Shown in pieces: positions 22,262-30,394 of a stretch of 64,000 nt of DNA. Position 1 is the stretch's first letter, and each line of letters opens with the position of its first letter. The DNA is taken from contig JAFTPK010000002.1 of NCBI GenBank assembly GCA_017463325.1, positions 62,001 through 126,000 of the forward strand. The letters are read 5' to 3'. The position numbers and the translations under genes are program-made. The notes below the pieces were generated by a model. It was not told the origin of the DNA. It searched no databases and was given only the letters and a program-made list of their open reading frames with translations. Source of the DNA: Clostridia bacterium. Its GTDB lineage: Bacteria; Bacillota; Clostridia; Christensenellales; Borkfalkiaceae.

Positions 22262-25200
22262 TTATTTCGTGTTTTCAATGCTTGCAAGCGCTTTCGCCGT
22301 TACGTTTTCGGCGGTGAAACCGAAGTGGGGGAAAAGCTTTCCTGCAGGTGCGGAGGCGCCGAACGAGTTCATGCAAACCAGCTCGCCGCAGTCGCCCGCG
22401 TATTTATACCAGCTGTACGGGGAGGCTGCCTCCACGCAAACTCTTGCCTTGACGGACTTAGGAAGAACGCTTTCCTTATATTCCGCGCTCTGCTTTTCAA
22501 ATTCTTCCATACAGGGCATGGAAACGACTCTCGCTTTGATGCCTTGCGTTTCAAGCATGGCTTTAGCTTTCACGCAAAGCTCGATTTCCGAACCCGAACC
22601 CATTAAAATTACGTCGGGCGTACCGTCGCAATCTTCGAGGACGTAGCCGCCTTGCATTGCCTGTTTGCCGCTACCCTCGTACTGGGGCAGGGCTTGACGG
22701 GTAAGGACGAGCGTCGTGGGAGCGTTGCCCGTCAATGCGGACACCCATGCCGCCGCCGTTTCCTTGCCGTCTGCGGGACGGTAAACTTTCATGCCGGGGA
22801 TTGAACGGAGCATGACGAGCTGTTCAATAGGCTGATGGGTAGGGCCGTCCTCGCCGACGCCGATCGAATCGTGCGTCATGACGTATACGACGGGCAATTT
22901 CATCAGCGCGGAAAGGCGCATAGCGGGTTTTGCATAGTCGGCGAACACGAAGAAGGTCGCACAGTAGGCGTTAAGCCCGCCGTGGAGTTGCATACCGTTG
23001 ACCATGGCAGCCATTGCGTGTTCGCGGATTCCGAAGTGAATATTTCTGCCCGCAAAATTCTCGGGGGTGAAATCGCCGTAGGTGATTTCGTCCGTATCTT
23101 TCATGGTCGTTAAGTTGGAGGGGGCAAGGTCTGCCGAGCCGCCGATCAGCGTCGGGATCTCTTTGGCGAGCTGATTGAGAACCTTTGCCGAGGTTTGACG
23201 AGTAGCCATAGGTTTTTCAAAGTCGTACAGCCCCTCAATTTGGTCGAAGTCGGGAAGCTTGCCCTCCATGGCCTCTTTGTAAGCCTTGGCAAGCTCGGGA
23301 TAGTTCGCCTCGTAGTCGATCATCATCTTCTTCCAAGCCGTTTCTTGCTCTGCGCCCGCTTTCGCTGCTACCGCGCAATGCTCGAATACTTCCTCGGGGC
23401 AATCGAACGCCTCTTCGCAGGGCCAGCCGAGCTTTTTCTTGGACGCCTCGACGTTTGCCGCGCCCAAAGGTGCGCCGTGGCTCTTTTCGCTGCCCTCCAA
23501 AGGAGAGCCGTAGCCGATACGGGTCTTGCAGATGATGATGGAGGGCTTATCCGTCCGCGCTTTTGCCTTTTCAATTGCCGCCGCAAGCGACTCTACGTCG
23601 TCAGGACGGGTGGCGAGATCGACGTGTAATACCTGCCAGTTTTGCGCTGCGAAACGCGCACCTACGTGTTCTTTAAAGGTACTGTCCGTGTCCCCCTCAA
23701 TCGTGATCTCGTTATCGTCGTAAAGGAGAATGAGCTTGCCGAGCTTATGCGTGCCCGCGAACGAGCAAGCCTCGTAGGAAATACCCTCCTCCAAGCAGCC
23801 GTCGCCGCAAATCGCATAGGTGTAGTGGTCTACGACGGGGAAGCCGGGCTTGTTGAATTTTGCGGCGAGGTTGGCTTCCGCCATTGCCATACCGACGGCG
23901 TTGGCGATCCCTTGGCCGAGCGGACCCGTTGTCGTTTCAATTCCTACCGTGTGGCCGTATTCGGGATGACCGGGGGTCATGGAACCGAGCTGACGGAAAT
24001 TCATTAAATCGTCTTTCGTTAAACCGTAGCCGTACAAATAGAGCAGGGAATAATACAGCATAGAGCCGTGGCCTGCGGAGAGTACGAAACGGTCGCGGTC
24101 GTCCCATTTTGCGTCTTTGGGATTAAATTTTAAAAAATTTTGAAAGAGGGTGTAGGCGATCGGCGCGCAGCCCATAGGCAGTCCGGGGTGTCCCGATTTC
24201 GCTTTTTCGATCGCTTCCGCCGACAGAATTCTAAGTGCGTTGATGGTGGTCTTTTGAACGTTCATTTGCGTTTCTCCTGCTTGTTTATTTTTCACTTTTT
24301 GTTTTTTGGGTTTAGGTTGCGTCGGCTCGTCGGAGCAGGTCGCGATCGCCTTTTCCAAAGGCGCGAGGTCGAGAAAGTCGTAGGCTTTTAAGAAGTCGTA
24401 CAAGAAAAGAAGAATTTTCTTGACGCCGCCCTCGCTCTCACTCTCGGCGTTAATGGGAAGAATAGGGTCGTGTAAGCTCATGCGCATCAGCGCCCAGCCG
24501 TCGCCGTTGTTTTCGTCGAAATTGACGCGGTAGCCCTCGTGGTTTTCCTTGGTGGGGGTTGCAAAAGGCACGCTTTGCACGTACGTCTTGAAATCCTCGA
24601 TAACGCCCACGCCAAGCGTTTTAAAATCACAGTCCGCGCGGAACTTAACGCGCGCCTCTTTTGCCTCTTCGGGCAGGGGCATGTCCGCAATGAGGTCGGT
24701 TAAATGTCTACCCGCCTTGCTTTCGTTTGCTAAGGCGATCAAGAGCTTGGTGACAAGATAAGCTCCGTCGTCGAGGAAGTAATTTTCCTGTAAAGCGGCG
24801 TGTCCGCTCGTTTCGATCGCAAGTGGGGCGTATTCCCCTAAGCCATTTAAGCGGATCGCCTCGTTGATCACGTTTTTATAGCCCCGTTTAAAGCGGTGAT
24901 GCTTACCGCCGCAGTCCTCGATAAATTGCGCGAGTCCGTCCGAGGTCACCGAGTCGGTGACGATCGTGCCCCGTTTTTCGCGGAGCAAAAGCGCGGAAAT
25001 CAGAGCGATCAGCCGATTGCGGTTGATCTCTTCGCCGCCTTTATCGACGGCGCCTGCTCTGTCTACGTCGGTGTCGAAGATAATTCCGAAATCGGCGTCT
25101 TGCGCTTTCACCGCCTCACAGACGGAGTGCATGGCCTCGGCGTTTTCGGGGTTGGGAATGTGGTTGGGGAAAGAACCGTCGGGGGTCAAAAATTGCGAGC

Positions 25201-25867
25201 CTTCGGTGTCCGCGCCGAGCGGCTTTAAAACCTTTTCGACGTAAAAACCGCCCGCGCCGTTCCCTGCGTCCACAAGGATTTTTTTTCCAAGCAACGGTTT
25301 TTCTTCACCCGTTTCTCTCCGTACGAGGGCGACGAGAGAGGCGGCGTATTCGTCCAAGTAGGGCGCGAACGTGATGCTTCCCTTTTTTGTTTGCGTCGGG
25401 AACTCCTTTTCTCCTGCAAGGGTCAAAATTTCCTTGACCTCGCTTCCCTCCAAGCCGCCGTTTTCGGTGAAGAATTTCAAACCGTTGCGGTTAAAGGGTA
25501 GGTGGCTAGCCGTGATCATGACCGAGCCGTCAATCGCTCCCTGCCCCCTTCGTTTTTCGTCTTTTAACAGCATAAACATAGAGGGCGTCGTGGAAAGCCC
25601 CGTGGCGATGGCGTCGCAACCAAGCTCGGTAATCCCGTCGAGGAAAGCCGCTGAAAGGACGGGGGCGGAAATGCGGGAATCGTACCCGACGGCAATGCGT
25701 AATTTTGCTTTGCCTGTTTTTGCGCCCAGCCAGAAAACAAACGCCTTGGCAATCTGTTTTACGACTTCTTTCGTTAAGGTGACGGGTTCGTTTTCCACTC
25801 CTTCCACCGCAACGCCGCGTACGTCCGTTCCGTTACGCAGTTTTAAGTATTCTTGTAAAGTAGGCAT
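22262..25867 (-). CDS. tkt: Phosphohexomutase-transketolase fusion (1,201 residues)
   Basis: Residues 1-534 form an alpha-D-phosphohexomutase (phosphomannomutase/phosphoglucomutase type): phosphoserine loop TASHLPFN, metal loop DTDVDRAG, sugar loop ETSGHAA, and a C-terminal phosphate loop RMSLHDP. Residues 535-1201 form a complete transketolase: SGHPGLPMG, GPLGQGIANAVGMA, the thiamine-diphosphate motif GDGCLEEG, and the pyrimidine-domain ACAT-like segment HFGIREHAM. The joint is a Lys/Gln-rich linker (about 515-534). The DNA of the linker still contains AGGAG 8 nt before the transketolase ATG (24265). A one-base shift in the A-runs of the linker would give an immediate stop and a normal two-gene operon. 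So both a true fusion and an indel (biological or sequencing) are possible, and free transketolase can probably also be made. Both halves have their catalytic motifs. Confidence 0.88.
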   Translation of the reverse strand: MPTLQEYLKLRNGTDVRGVAVEGVENEPVTLTKEVVKQIAKAFVFWLGAKTGKAKLRIAVGYDSRISAPVLSAAFLDGITELGCDAIATGLSTTPSMFMLLKDEKRRGQGAIDGSVMITASHLPFNRNGLKFFTENGGLEGSEVKEILTLAGEKEFPTQTKKGSITFAPYLDEYAASLVALVRRETGEEKPLLGKKILVDAGNGAGGFYVEKVLKPLGADTEGSQFLTPDGSFPNHIPNPENAEAMHSVCEAVKAQDADFGIIFDTDVDRAGAVDKGGEEINRNRLIALISALLLREKRGTIVTDSVTSDGLAQFIEDCGGKHHRFKRGYKNVINEAIRLNGLGEYAPLAIETSGHAALQENYFLDDGAYLVTKLLIALANESKAGRHLTDLIADMPLPEEAKEARVKFRADCDFKTLGVGVIEDFKTYVQSVPFATPTKENHEGYRVNFDENNGDGWALMRMSLHDPILPINAESESEGGVKKILLFLYDFLKAYDFLDLAPLEKAIATCSDEPTQPKPKKQKVKNKQAGETQMNVQKTTINALRILSAEAIEKAKSGHPGLPMGCAPIAYTLFQNFLKFNPKDAKWDDRDRFVLSAGHGSMLYYSLLYLYGYGLTKDDLMNFRQLGSMTPGHPEYGHTVGIETTTGPLGQGIANAVGMAMAEANLAAKFNKPGFPVVDHYTYAICGDGCLEEGISYEACSFAGTHKLGKLILLYDDNEITIEGDTDSTFKEHVGARFAAQNWQVLHVDLATRPDDVESLAAAIEKAKARTDKPSIIICKTRIGYGSPLEGSEKSHGAPLGAANVEASKKKLGWPCEEAFDCPEEVFEHCAVAAKAGAEQETAWKKMMIDYEANYPELAKAYKEAMEGKLPDFDQIEGLYDFEKPMATRQTSAKVLNQLAKEIPTLIGGSADLAPSNLTTMKDTDEITYGDFTPENFAGRNIHFGIREHAMAAMVNGMQLHGGLNAYCATFFVFADYAKPAMRLSALMKLPVVYVMTHDSIGVGEDGPTHQPIEQLVMLRSIPGMKVYRPADGKETAAAWVSALTGNAPTTLVLTRQALPQYEGSGKQAMQGGYVLEDCDGTPDVILMGSGSEIELCVKAKAMLETQGIKARVVSMPCMEEFEKQSAEYKESVLPKSVKARVCVEAASPYSWYKYAGDCGELVCMNSFGASAPAGKLFPHFGFTAENVTAKALASIENTK
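24263..24278 (-). promoter_or_regulatory. Internal ribosome site and ATG of the transketolase half
   Basis: Minus strand: AGGAG (24278-24274), 8 nt, ATG (24265-24263). This is a full-strength start site inside the fused frame, and the encoded MNVQKTTINALRILS is a normal transketolase N terminus. Confidence 0.7.
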
Positions 25868-25885
25868 AAGATCTCCTAAGTCCTA

Positions 25886-25900
25886 ACGGATAGTATCCGT
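25886..25900. promoter_or_regulatory. Short palindrome in the leader of the fusion gene
   Basis: 7-bp inverted repeat ACGGATA/TATCCGT around one base, about 12-26 nt downstream of the expected transcription start. It may be an operator or an mRNA hairpin near the ribosome site. Confidence 0.45.
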
Positions 25901-25918
25901 AACTTTTTACTTATTACT

Positions 25919-25947
25919 ATTATAGCGTTTTTTTCCGTCTTTTTCAA
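25919..25947 (-). promoter_or_regulatory. SigA-type promoter of the mutase-transketolase gene
   Basis: Minus strand: TTGAAA (25947-25942), 17-nt spacer, TATAAT (25924-25919). Confidence 0.8.
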
Positions 25948-26026
25948 GTGTTTGAACGAAAAAAATCCCGTTTTTTTTCACTTGTTGAAAATAATGTGAA
26001 AAGAGGGGGAATATTCGTTCAAATAC

Positions 26027-26055
26027 TTGACAGAATTTGGGGAGTGTGTTATAAT
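26027..26055 (+). promoter_or_regulatory. Consensus SigA promoter of the first degV gene
   Basis: TTGACA (26027-26032), 17-nt spacer, TATAAT (26050-26055). Confidence 0.9.
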
Positions 26056-26059
26056 ACTT

Positions 26060-26081
26060 TTGTCATAGAAAAATATGACAA
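26060..26081. promoter_or_regulatory. Inverted repeat at the degV transcription start, candidate operator
   Basis: Perfect 8-bp arms TTGTCATA and TATGACAA separated by 6 nt, starting 5 nt after the -10 box and so covering +1. A repressor site is the simplest reading; an mRNA hairpin is the alternative. Confidence 0.55.
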
Positions 26082-26105
26082 TTAGCCGTTTGGAGGCAAA
26101 AAGGA

Positions 26106-27005
26106 ATGAAATTGTTTGACGTTTCAAGTGATTCTACTTGCGATTTAAAAAAAGATTACGTGGAAAGCCGTGGCATTTGGCACGTGCCGCTCACCTTTAC
26201 CATGGAAAAGGATGGGACGATCGAGGAAGAGCTTGACAACTTTTCCACGGAAGAGGAATACGTAAAATTTTACGAAAAGGTGTCGGCGGGCTATTTTCCC
26301 CGCACGGCAAAGCTCAATTACGAGGCGCATATCGAGCATTTTACCAAAATGGCAGAGGCGGGAGTAAAAGAGGTTCTCCATTTTATGATTTCCTCGGGCC
26401 TTGCGAATACGATCGAGATCACCCGTCAGGCAGCGGAGGACGTTTCTAAAAAATATCCCGATTTCAAGGTGTATGCAGTGGATCCGTTGACGGCGACGGT
26501 GGGGCAGGGTATGCTCGTGTCGCTTGCTGCCGATTGCCGTGACGAGGGGAAAACGGCAGAGGAAACGTACGAGCTGTTGACAGGGCTTCGTTTGAATATT
26601 CAACATTGCATTATCCCCAACGACCTGTTTTATTTGAAAAAAGGCGGGCGGGTTTCGGGGGCGAGCGCGGCGATCGGCACCATGCTCAACATCAAGCCGC
26701 TTTTGGCTTTTGATTCGCAAGGAAAGCTTACGACGCTTGAAAAGTGCAAGGGCATGAAAAAAGCCTTTTCACGGGTGCTTGAACAAATGGAGCGTGCACC
26801 TTTTGACGAAAGAAAGCTTGCTGTCGTTGTGCATACGAATAATTACGCGGGCGCAAAGGAACTTGCGCAGCTGATTGAAAAACGCTACGGCGTTAAACCG
26901 TTCGTGACGATCATGGGACCTGTGATCGGTGCGCACGTCGGCCCTGAATCGGTGTCTTGTGGGTGGCTTTCCAAGATAACGAGAAAGGAGTTGAACGGCA
27001 ATTAA
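26106..27005 (+). CDS. DegV family fatty-acid-binding protein
   Basis: 299 residues. DegV/FakB proteins hold a fatty acid while FakA phosphorylates it. Visible are the N-terminal DVSSDSTCDL block, SAGYFPRTAKLNY (the PxTSqp-like region, about 61-73), HFMISSGLANT, VDPLTATVGQG and the strongly conserved FYLKKGGRVSG (about 177-187) followed by IGTMLNIKPLLAF. The C-terminal segment MGPVIGAHVGPESVSCGW is also typical. The gene is a single unit with its own promoter, an inverted repeat at +1, and a terminator. A second paralogue is encoded at 46.5 kb beside fabK and fabZ. Confidence 0.93.
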   Translation: MKLFDVSSDSTCDLKKDYVESRGIWHVPLTFTMEKDGTIEEELDNFSTEEEYVKFYEKVSAGYFPRTAKLNYEAHIEHFTKMAEAGVKEVLHFMISSGLANTIEITRQAAEDVSKKYPDFKVYAVDPLTATVGQGMLVSLAADCRDEGKTAEETYELLTGLRLNIQHCIIPNDLFYLKKGGRVSGASAAIGTMLNIKPLLAFDSQGKLTTLEKCKGMKKAFSRVLEQMERAPFDERKLAVVVHTNNYAGAKELAQLIEKRYGVKPFVTIMGPVIGAHVGPESVSCGWLSKITRKELNGN

Positions 27006-27035
27006 ACGGCCGAGAAATTTTTATTTAGAATAAGG

Positions 27036-27083
27036 AAAGCGCGCTGGGTTTCCGTTTGAAACGGTAAAACAGCGCGCTTTTTA
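27036..27083 (+). terminator. Intrinsic terminator after degV
   Basis: 11-bp stem AAAGCGCGCTG/CAGCGCGCTTT with a long loop holding a smaller CCGTTT/AAACGG hairpin, then T-run. Confidence 0.85.
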
Positions 27084-27102
27084 AGTGATTTTTTTTGTAG
27101 GC

Positions 27103-27501
27103 TTACTCTTTTATCATAGGCAAGATTTCGTCCTTTACGTATTCGGCGGTATCGTAGATGACAAGACGGCAGCCTCGTTCTCTTTCCTTTCCGCGCGTTA
27201 CCTCGATCACTTGTCCGTCTAAGCAAAAGCCCTTTCCAAAGCAAAAGACAAGGTCTTTCGCAAGCTTTTCGTGCAATCGACCAAGCAATCCGCCGATTTG
27301 AATATTGTAAATATAAACAGCCAAAGGATCGGATTCGGAAGGGGCATGTACGAGTTGAAGCTCGTCATCTTCCCGTGTTTGGACGAGAGCGTTTTGGAAA
27401 TCAGGGCGCGAAACGCCCACCGCCCGCGTTTTAATAGGGAAGCGGACGCCGCATAGTAGGCATTTGCTTTTCGAGAAAAGTTTTCGTAAGCGAATATTCA
27501 T
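27103..27501 (-). CDS. Small unknown protein with one CxxC motif
   Basis: 132 residues. It begins MNIRLRKLFSKSKCLLCGVRF, with one CxxC that could bind metal if paired in a dimer. The C-terminal half (QVIEVTRGKERERGCRLVIYDTAEYVKDEILPMI) is mixed alpha/beta. No signal peptide, membrane segment or known family is evident. The longer open frame upstream crosses the promoter, so I chose ATG 27501: the -10 box TATAAT ends 6 nt before it. There is no Shine-Dalgarno sequence, and the mRNA should be leaderless. Confidence 0.6.
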   Translation of the reverse strand: MNIRLRKLFSKSKCLLCGVRFPIKTRAVGVSRPDFQNALVQTREDDELQLVHAPSESDPLAVYIYNIQIGGLLGRLHEKLAKDLVFCFGKGFCLDGQVIEVTRGKERERGCRLVIYDTAEYVKDEILPMIKE

Positions 27502-27507
27502 AAATCT

Positions 27508-27536
27508 ATTATAATCTTTTTGAAAGAATATGTAAA
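27508..27536 (-). promoter_or_regulatory. SigA-type promoter, predicted leaderless
   Basis: Minus strand: TTTACA (27536-27531), 17-nt spacer, TATAAT (27513-27508), then 6 nt to ATG 27501. Same -10 to ATG distance as the nuclease gene at 1164. Confidence 0.75.
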
Positions 27537-27555
27537 GAAAAATCCTTAGAAATCC

Positions 27556-27584
27556 TTGCTTTTTTAAGGTGAATTTGTTATAAT
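27556..27584 (+). promoter_or_regulatory. SigA-type promoter of the UAP1-like operon
   Basis: TTGCTT (27556-27561), 17-nt spacer, TATAAT (27579-27584). Confidence 0.8.
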
Positions 27585-27637
27585 GATAAAAACTGTCGTA
27601 AAAAAATGATAGAAATGAACAAAAAGGAGAAATCAAT

Positions 27638-28867
27638 ATGACCTATCAAGAGGCAAAGACGCTACTGAAAGAACACGGACAGGAGCATCTTTTGGCGTAT
27701 TATGAGGAGCTTTCCGAAGAGGGAAAAGCAAAGCTTTTAAAGGCGATCGAGGAGCTTGATTGGAGCTTTGAGGACGCGCTTGCAAATCCCGTGGATATGA
27801 CGGGCGCAGGGCGCGACATTCGTCCGATCGGCGGGCTTAGCCTTGCGGAAATCGAAAAGAATAGGGAAAAATACGAGGCTGTGGGCGTGCAAGCGATCAA
27901 AGAGGGCAAGGTGGCGGCTGTGTTGCTTGCGGGCGGTATGGGCACGCGGTTGGGCGTGGACGGCCCCAAGGGTGCGTACGATATCGGTTTGACCAAGCCG
28001 CTCTATATTTTCGAGCAGCAGATGAAAAACCTGCAAGAGGTCGTGGAAAAGTGCGGCGTTTACCCTCCGCTTTATATTATGACGAGCGATAAAAATCACG
28101 ACGCTACCACTTCGTTTTGGCAGGAGCACGGGTATTTTGGGTATCCTGCGACGCTTGTAAAATTTTTCAAGCAGGACATGGCACCCGCGGTGGATTTTGA
28201 CGGGAAGATCTTTTTAGAAACGAAAGATATGCCCGCCCTTTCCCCTAATGGGAACGGTGGTTGGTTCTCGTCCATGAAACGGGCGGGGCTTGTGGACGAT
28301 CTGCACGAAAAAGGGGTGGAATGGCTGAACATTTACGCGGTGGATAACGTATTGCAACGGATTGTCGATCCCGCTTTTGTCGGAGCGAGTATTCTTGCAG
28401 GCGTCAATTGCGGTGCGAAGGTTATTTCCAAGAACGATCCTTATGAAAAGGTGGGAGTGCTTTGCTTGGACGGCGAGCGGCCCGACATTATCGAATATTA
28501 CGAGCTGACGGACGCAATGGCGAACGAGAAAACGGAGGACGGGGAATACGCTTACCGTTTCGGCGTGATTATGAATTATCTGTTCCGTTTATCGCAGCTT
28601 GAAAAAATTGCCGATCAACGGATCCCCGTGCATATCGTCAAAAAGAAGATCGAACGGCTTTGCGAGGACGGCGAAACGAGAAAGCCCGACGTAGAGAACG
28701 GCAAGAAGTTTGAAACCCTCGTTGTCGATCTCATCAAGCCCATGGGTAGTGTGTTGCCCTTTGAAGTGGTGCGCGAAAAGGAATTCGCACCGATCAAAAA
28801 TAAGACGGGCGTAGACAGCGTGGAAAGCGCCCGCGAACTTTTGAAACGTAACGGGGTGATCCTCTAA
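27638..28867 (+). CDS. UDP-sugar pyrophosphorylase of the eukaryote-like UAP1/UDPGP family
   Basis: 409 residues. These enzymes join UTP with a hexose- or hexosamine-1-phosphate to form a UDP-sugar and pyrophosphate. The nucleotide-binding signature AVLLAGGMGTRLGVDGPKGAYDIGL (about residues 94-118) is that of the UAP1 type and not the bacterial GlmU or GalU types. NGNGGWFSSM (about 204) and the late VKKKIER and EKEFAPIKNKTG motifs agree. The substrate (GlcNAc-1-P, GalNAc-1-P or Glc-1-P) is not settled by sequence. It overlaps the next small gene by 1 nt. The phosphohexomutase fusion nearby could supply a hexose-1-phosphate, but that is inference. Confidence 0.88.
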   Translation: MTYQEAKTLLKEHGQEHLLAYYEELSEEGKAKLLKAIEELDWSFEDALANPVDMTGAGRDIRPIGGLSLAEIEKNREKYEAVGVQAIKEGKVAAVLLAGGMGTRLGVDGPKGAYDIGLTKPLYIFEQQMKNLQEVVEKCGVYPPLYIMTSDKNHDATTSFWQEHGYFGYPATLVKFFKQDMAPAVDFDGKIFLETKDMPALSPNGNGGWFSSMKRAGLVDDLHEKGVEWLNIYAVDNVLQRIVDPAFVGASILAGVNCGAKVISKNDPYEKVGVLCLDGERPDIIEYYELTDAMANEKTEDGEYAYRFGVIMNYLFRLSQLEKIADQRIPVHIVKKKIERLCEDGETRKPDVENGKKFETLVVDLIKPMGSVLPFEVVREKEFAPIKNKTGVDSVESARELLKRNGVIL

Positions 28868-29220
28868 TGGCTACCGATCTTGTAGGAAATACGAAACTGC
28901 AACGCTTTATCGAGCTGCTTGCCGAGCTAAATCACGAAACGGCAGAGGTGCTCAAATCGGGCAGAACGGTGATGTTTGAGAGAATGAACAAGACGATTGA
29001 GGAAATGTATTCCATTCAACAAAACTCCACCGAGGACGCGTACACGGCGATCGAGGAGGACGCACAGGCGATTTATAAAAATTTTGACGCGATCGCCATG
29101 ATGATGAACAGCAACGAGGGCAACGTAGCGGACTTTGCAACCAACGTCGCCGTCAAGAAATTTTTACATAACATTTTTGACGCGACGGTGCGAATCGTCA
29201 CCGCCTACGGCTTGGTATGA
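28867..29220 (+). CDS. Small helical protein of unknown function, partner of the UAP1-like gene
   Basis: 117 residues, almost entirely helical by eye, with no Cys, membrane segment or signal peptide. It reads like a small helical bundle with a phasin- or chaperone-like look (HETAEVLKSGRTVMFERMNKTIEEMYSI; VAVKKFLHNIFDATVRIV), but I do not recognise a family. The ATG overlaps the stop of the pyrophosphorylase gene (TAATG), so translation is coupled and a functional link is likely. A bidirectional terminator follows. Confidence 0.65.
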   Translation: MATDLVGNTKLQRFIELLAELNHETAEVLKSGRTVMFERMNKTIEEMYSIQQNSTEDAYTAIEEDAQAIYKNFDAIAMMMNSNEGNVADFATNVAVKKFLHNIFDATVRIVTAYGLV

Positions 29221-29224
29221 AAGC

Positions 29225-29256
29225 AAAAAAGCTCGGTATAAAGCCGAGCTTTTTTA
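29225..29256. terminator. Bidirectional terminator
   Basis: Stem AAAAAGCTCGG/CCGAGCTTTTT with a short loop. It serves the UAP1-like operon on plus and DUF421-DUF4363 on minus. Confidence 0.85.
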
Positions 29257-29631
29257 AAACACGTTTCCCGGGAGCAGGGCAATGGAGTGGGTGATCGTTT
29301 CCGTCATGTCGATAATCACTTCGAGCTTTGGGAGAGCGTCCTCGTAATTTTCTTGATATAAATATCCAAGAGCCTCGTTTAAATGATAGTCGATATTTTC
29401 AATCGAGGTGTGCGGTACCCAAATATGCAGCGTTTCCTTTTCCGCCTCCCAAAGCAGCCTTAACGCATTGCCGTCCTCGTGCGTGGCGCAACGCTCTTCC
29501 GTTAAGTGAAACAGCCCGATCGCGGCGTCGCGAATACGGTCCATCGCCGTCGTGACGTAGCGTATTTCGTAAATGGACAGGCCGACGAGTAAAAGTAAAG
29601 AAACGAAAAGTCCGCTCAAAGTTTTCCACAT
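29254..29631 (-). CDS. DUF4363 family protein
   Basis: 125 residues. An N-terminal hydrophobic helix (WKTLSGLFVSLLLLVGLSIY) anchors or exports it, and a helical extracytoplasmic part follows (LRLLWEAEKETLHIWVPHTSIENIDYHLNEALGYL), the pattern of DUF4363. I chose ATG 29631, which overlaps the stop of the DUF421 gene (TGATG) and has GAGAGG upstream; an in-frame start two codons earlier is possible. DUF421 and DUF4363 genes often occur as a pair in Clostridia. Function is unknown. Confidence 0.75.
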   Translation of the reverse strand: MWKTLSGLFVSLLLLVGLSIYEIRYVTTAMDRIRDAAIGLFHLTEERCATHEDGNALRLLWEAEKETLHIWVPHTSIENIDYHLNEALGYLYQENYEDALPKLEVIIDMTETITHSIALLPGNVF

Positions 29632-30365
29632 CACCACAACCTCTCTTGAAAAGGAATTTGAAAAACCTTATATTTTTGACCCTTGCTTTGCAGATACGCT
29701 TTGCCGTTTCCGTCCACCGTCAAAACAAGCACTTTTTTGAGTTCGTTCGATCCCTGCCCCCTCAAAATCTCTAAATATTCCTCTTTCGTTTTCCCTGTCA
29801 AGGCGACGTTTTTTTCGTCGAAACGGCCGCCGTTTACAAGTAGGACAGAAAGAGAGTTTTCTTGATTTTTATACTCCTTTTTGGGGAGAGCGGAAAAGGA
29901 GCCGCCCGCCTCGTATAAGGCGTAATCCACGGCGTCAAGGGAAAAATAGCCCGCACCGCGTAGGCTTTCAATCAAGTCGCAAACGTCCAAATTGTTTTTG
30001 GCGAGCTGCGTTTCGTCGATCCCGTTTTTATTGAGCACGATACTGGGCGCGCCGCTCAATATCTTTTTGGCTTTGGGCACCTTTAAGTCGATCAGACAAA
30101 CGAGCTGATGTAAAAAATACACCGTCAGTACGGCGATAAAGCCGTAGGTGAGGGGAATGGAGGTGTCTGCCATAGGAATACAGGCGAGGTCGGCAATGAT
30201 GAGCGTGATCACCAGCTCGTACGGCTGCATTTCCCCGATCTGCCGCTTTCCCATCAGGCGCATAACGAAAAGCAGAGTAATGAAAATTAAAATAGTGCGG
30301 ATAATGATAAGCCCCATAAAAAAAGTTTGTGTCAAACGAAAAAAAATATGTTCAAACGCTTGCAT
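29631..30365 (-). CDS. DUF421 (YetF-type) membrane protein
   Basis: About 244 residues from ATG 30365. Three hydrophobic helices at the N terminus are followed by a cytosolic alpha/beta domain. The YetF signature is clear: FVMRLMGKRQIGEMQPYELVITLIIADLACIPM, and later GAPSIVLNKNGIDETQLAKNNLDVCDLIESLRGAGYFSLDAVDYALYEAGGSFSAL. Function is unknown; members are linked loosely to stress and spore membranes. The start is uncertain: the frame is open far upstream, but that part crosses the riboswitch on the other strand, and ATG 30317 (MGLIIIRT) is an alternative with no ribosome site. Confidence 0.8.
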   Translation of the reverse strand: MQAFEHIFFRLTQTFFMGLIIIRTILIFITLLFVMRLMGKRQIGEMQPYELVITLIIADLACIPMADTSIPLTYGFIAVLTVYFLHQLVCLIDLKVPKAKKILSGAPSIVLNKNGIDETQLAKNNLDVCDLIESLRGAGYFSLDAVDYALYEAGGSFSALPKKEYKNQENSLSVLLVNGGRFDEKNVALTGKTKEEYLEILRGQGSNELKKVLVLTVDGNGKAYLQSKGQKYKVFQIPFQERLW

Positions 30366-30388
30366 TCTCAGCAGGAAAAGTATATAAT
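30360..30388 (+). promoter_or_regulatory. SigA-type promoter of the riboswitch-folT transcript
   Basis: TTGCAT (30360-30365), 17-nt spacer, TATAAT (30383-30388). The start site would fall at about 30395. It overlaps the start codon of the divergent DUF421 gene. Confidence 0.75.
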
Positions 30389-30394
30389 AGATTG

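Noticed and set aside
27502..27636. Longer N-terminal version (177 residues) of the CxxC protein
   Set aside because: The extra 45 residues are Phe/Tyr/Lys-rich translation of the promoter and spacer DNA.
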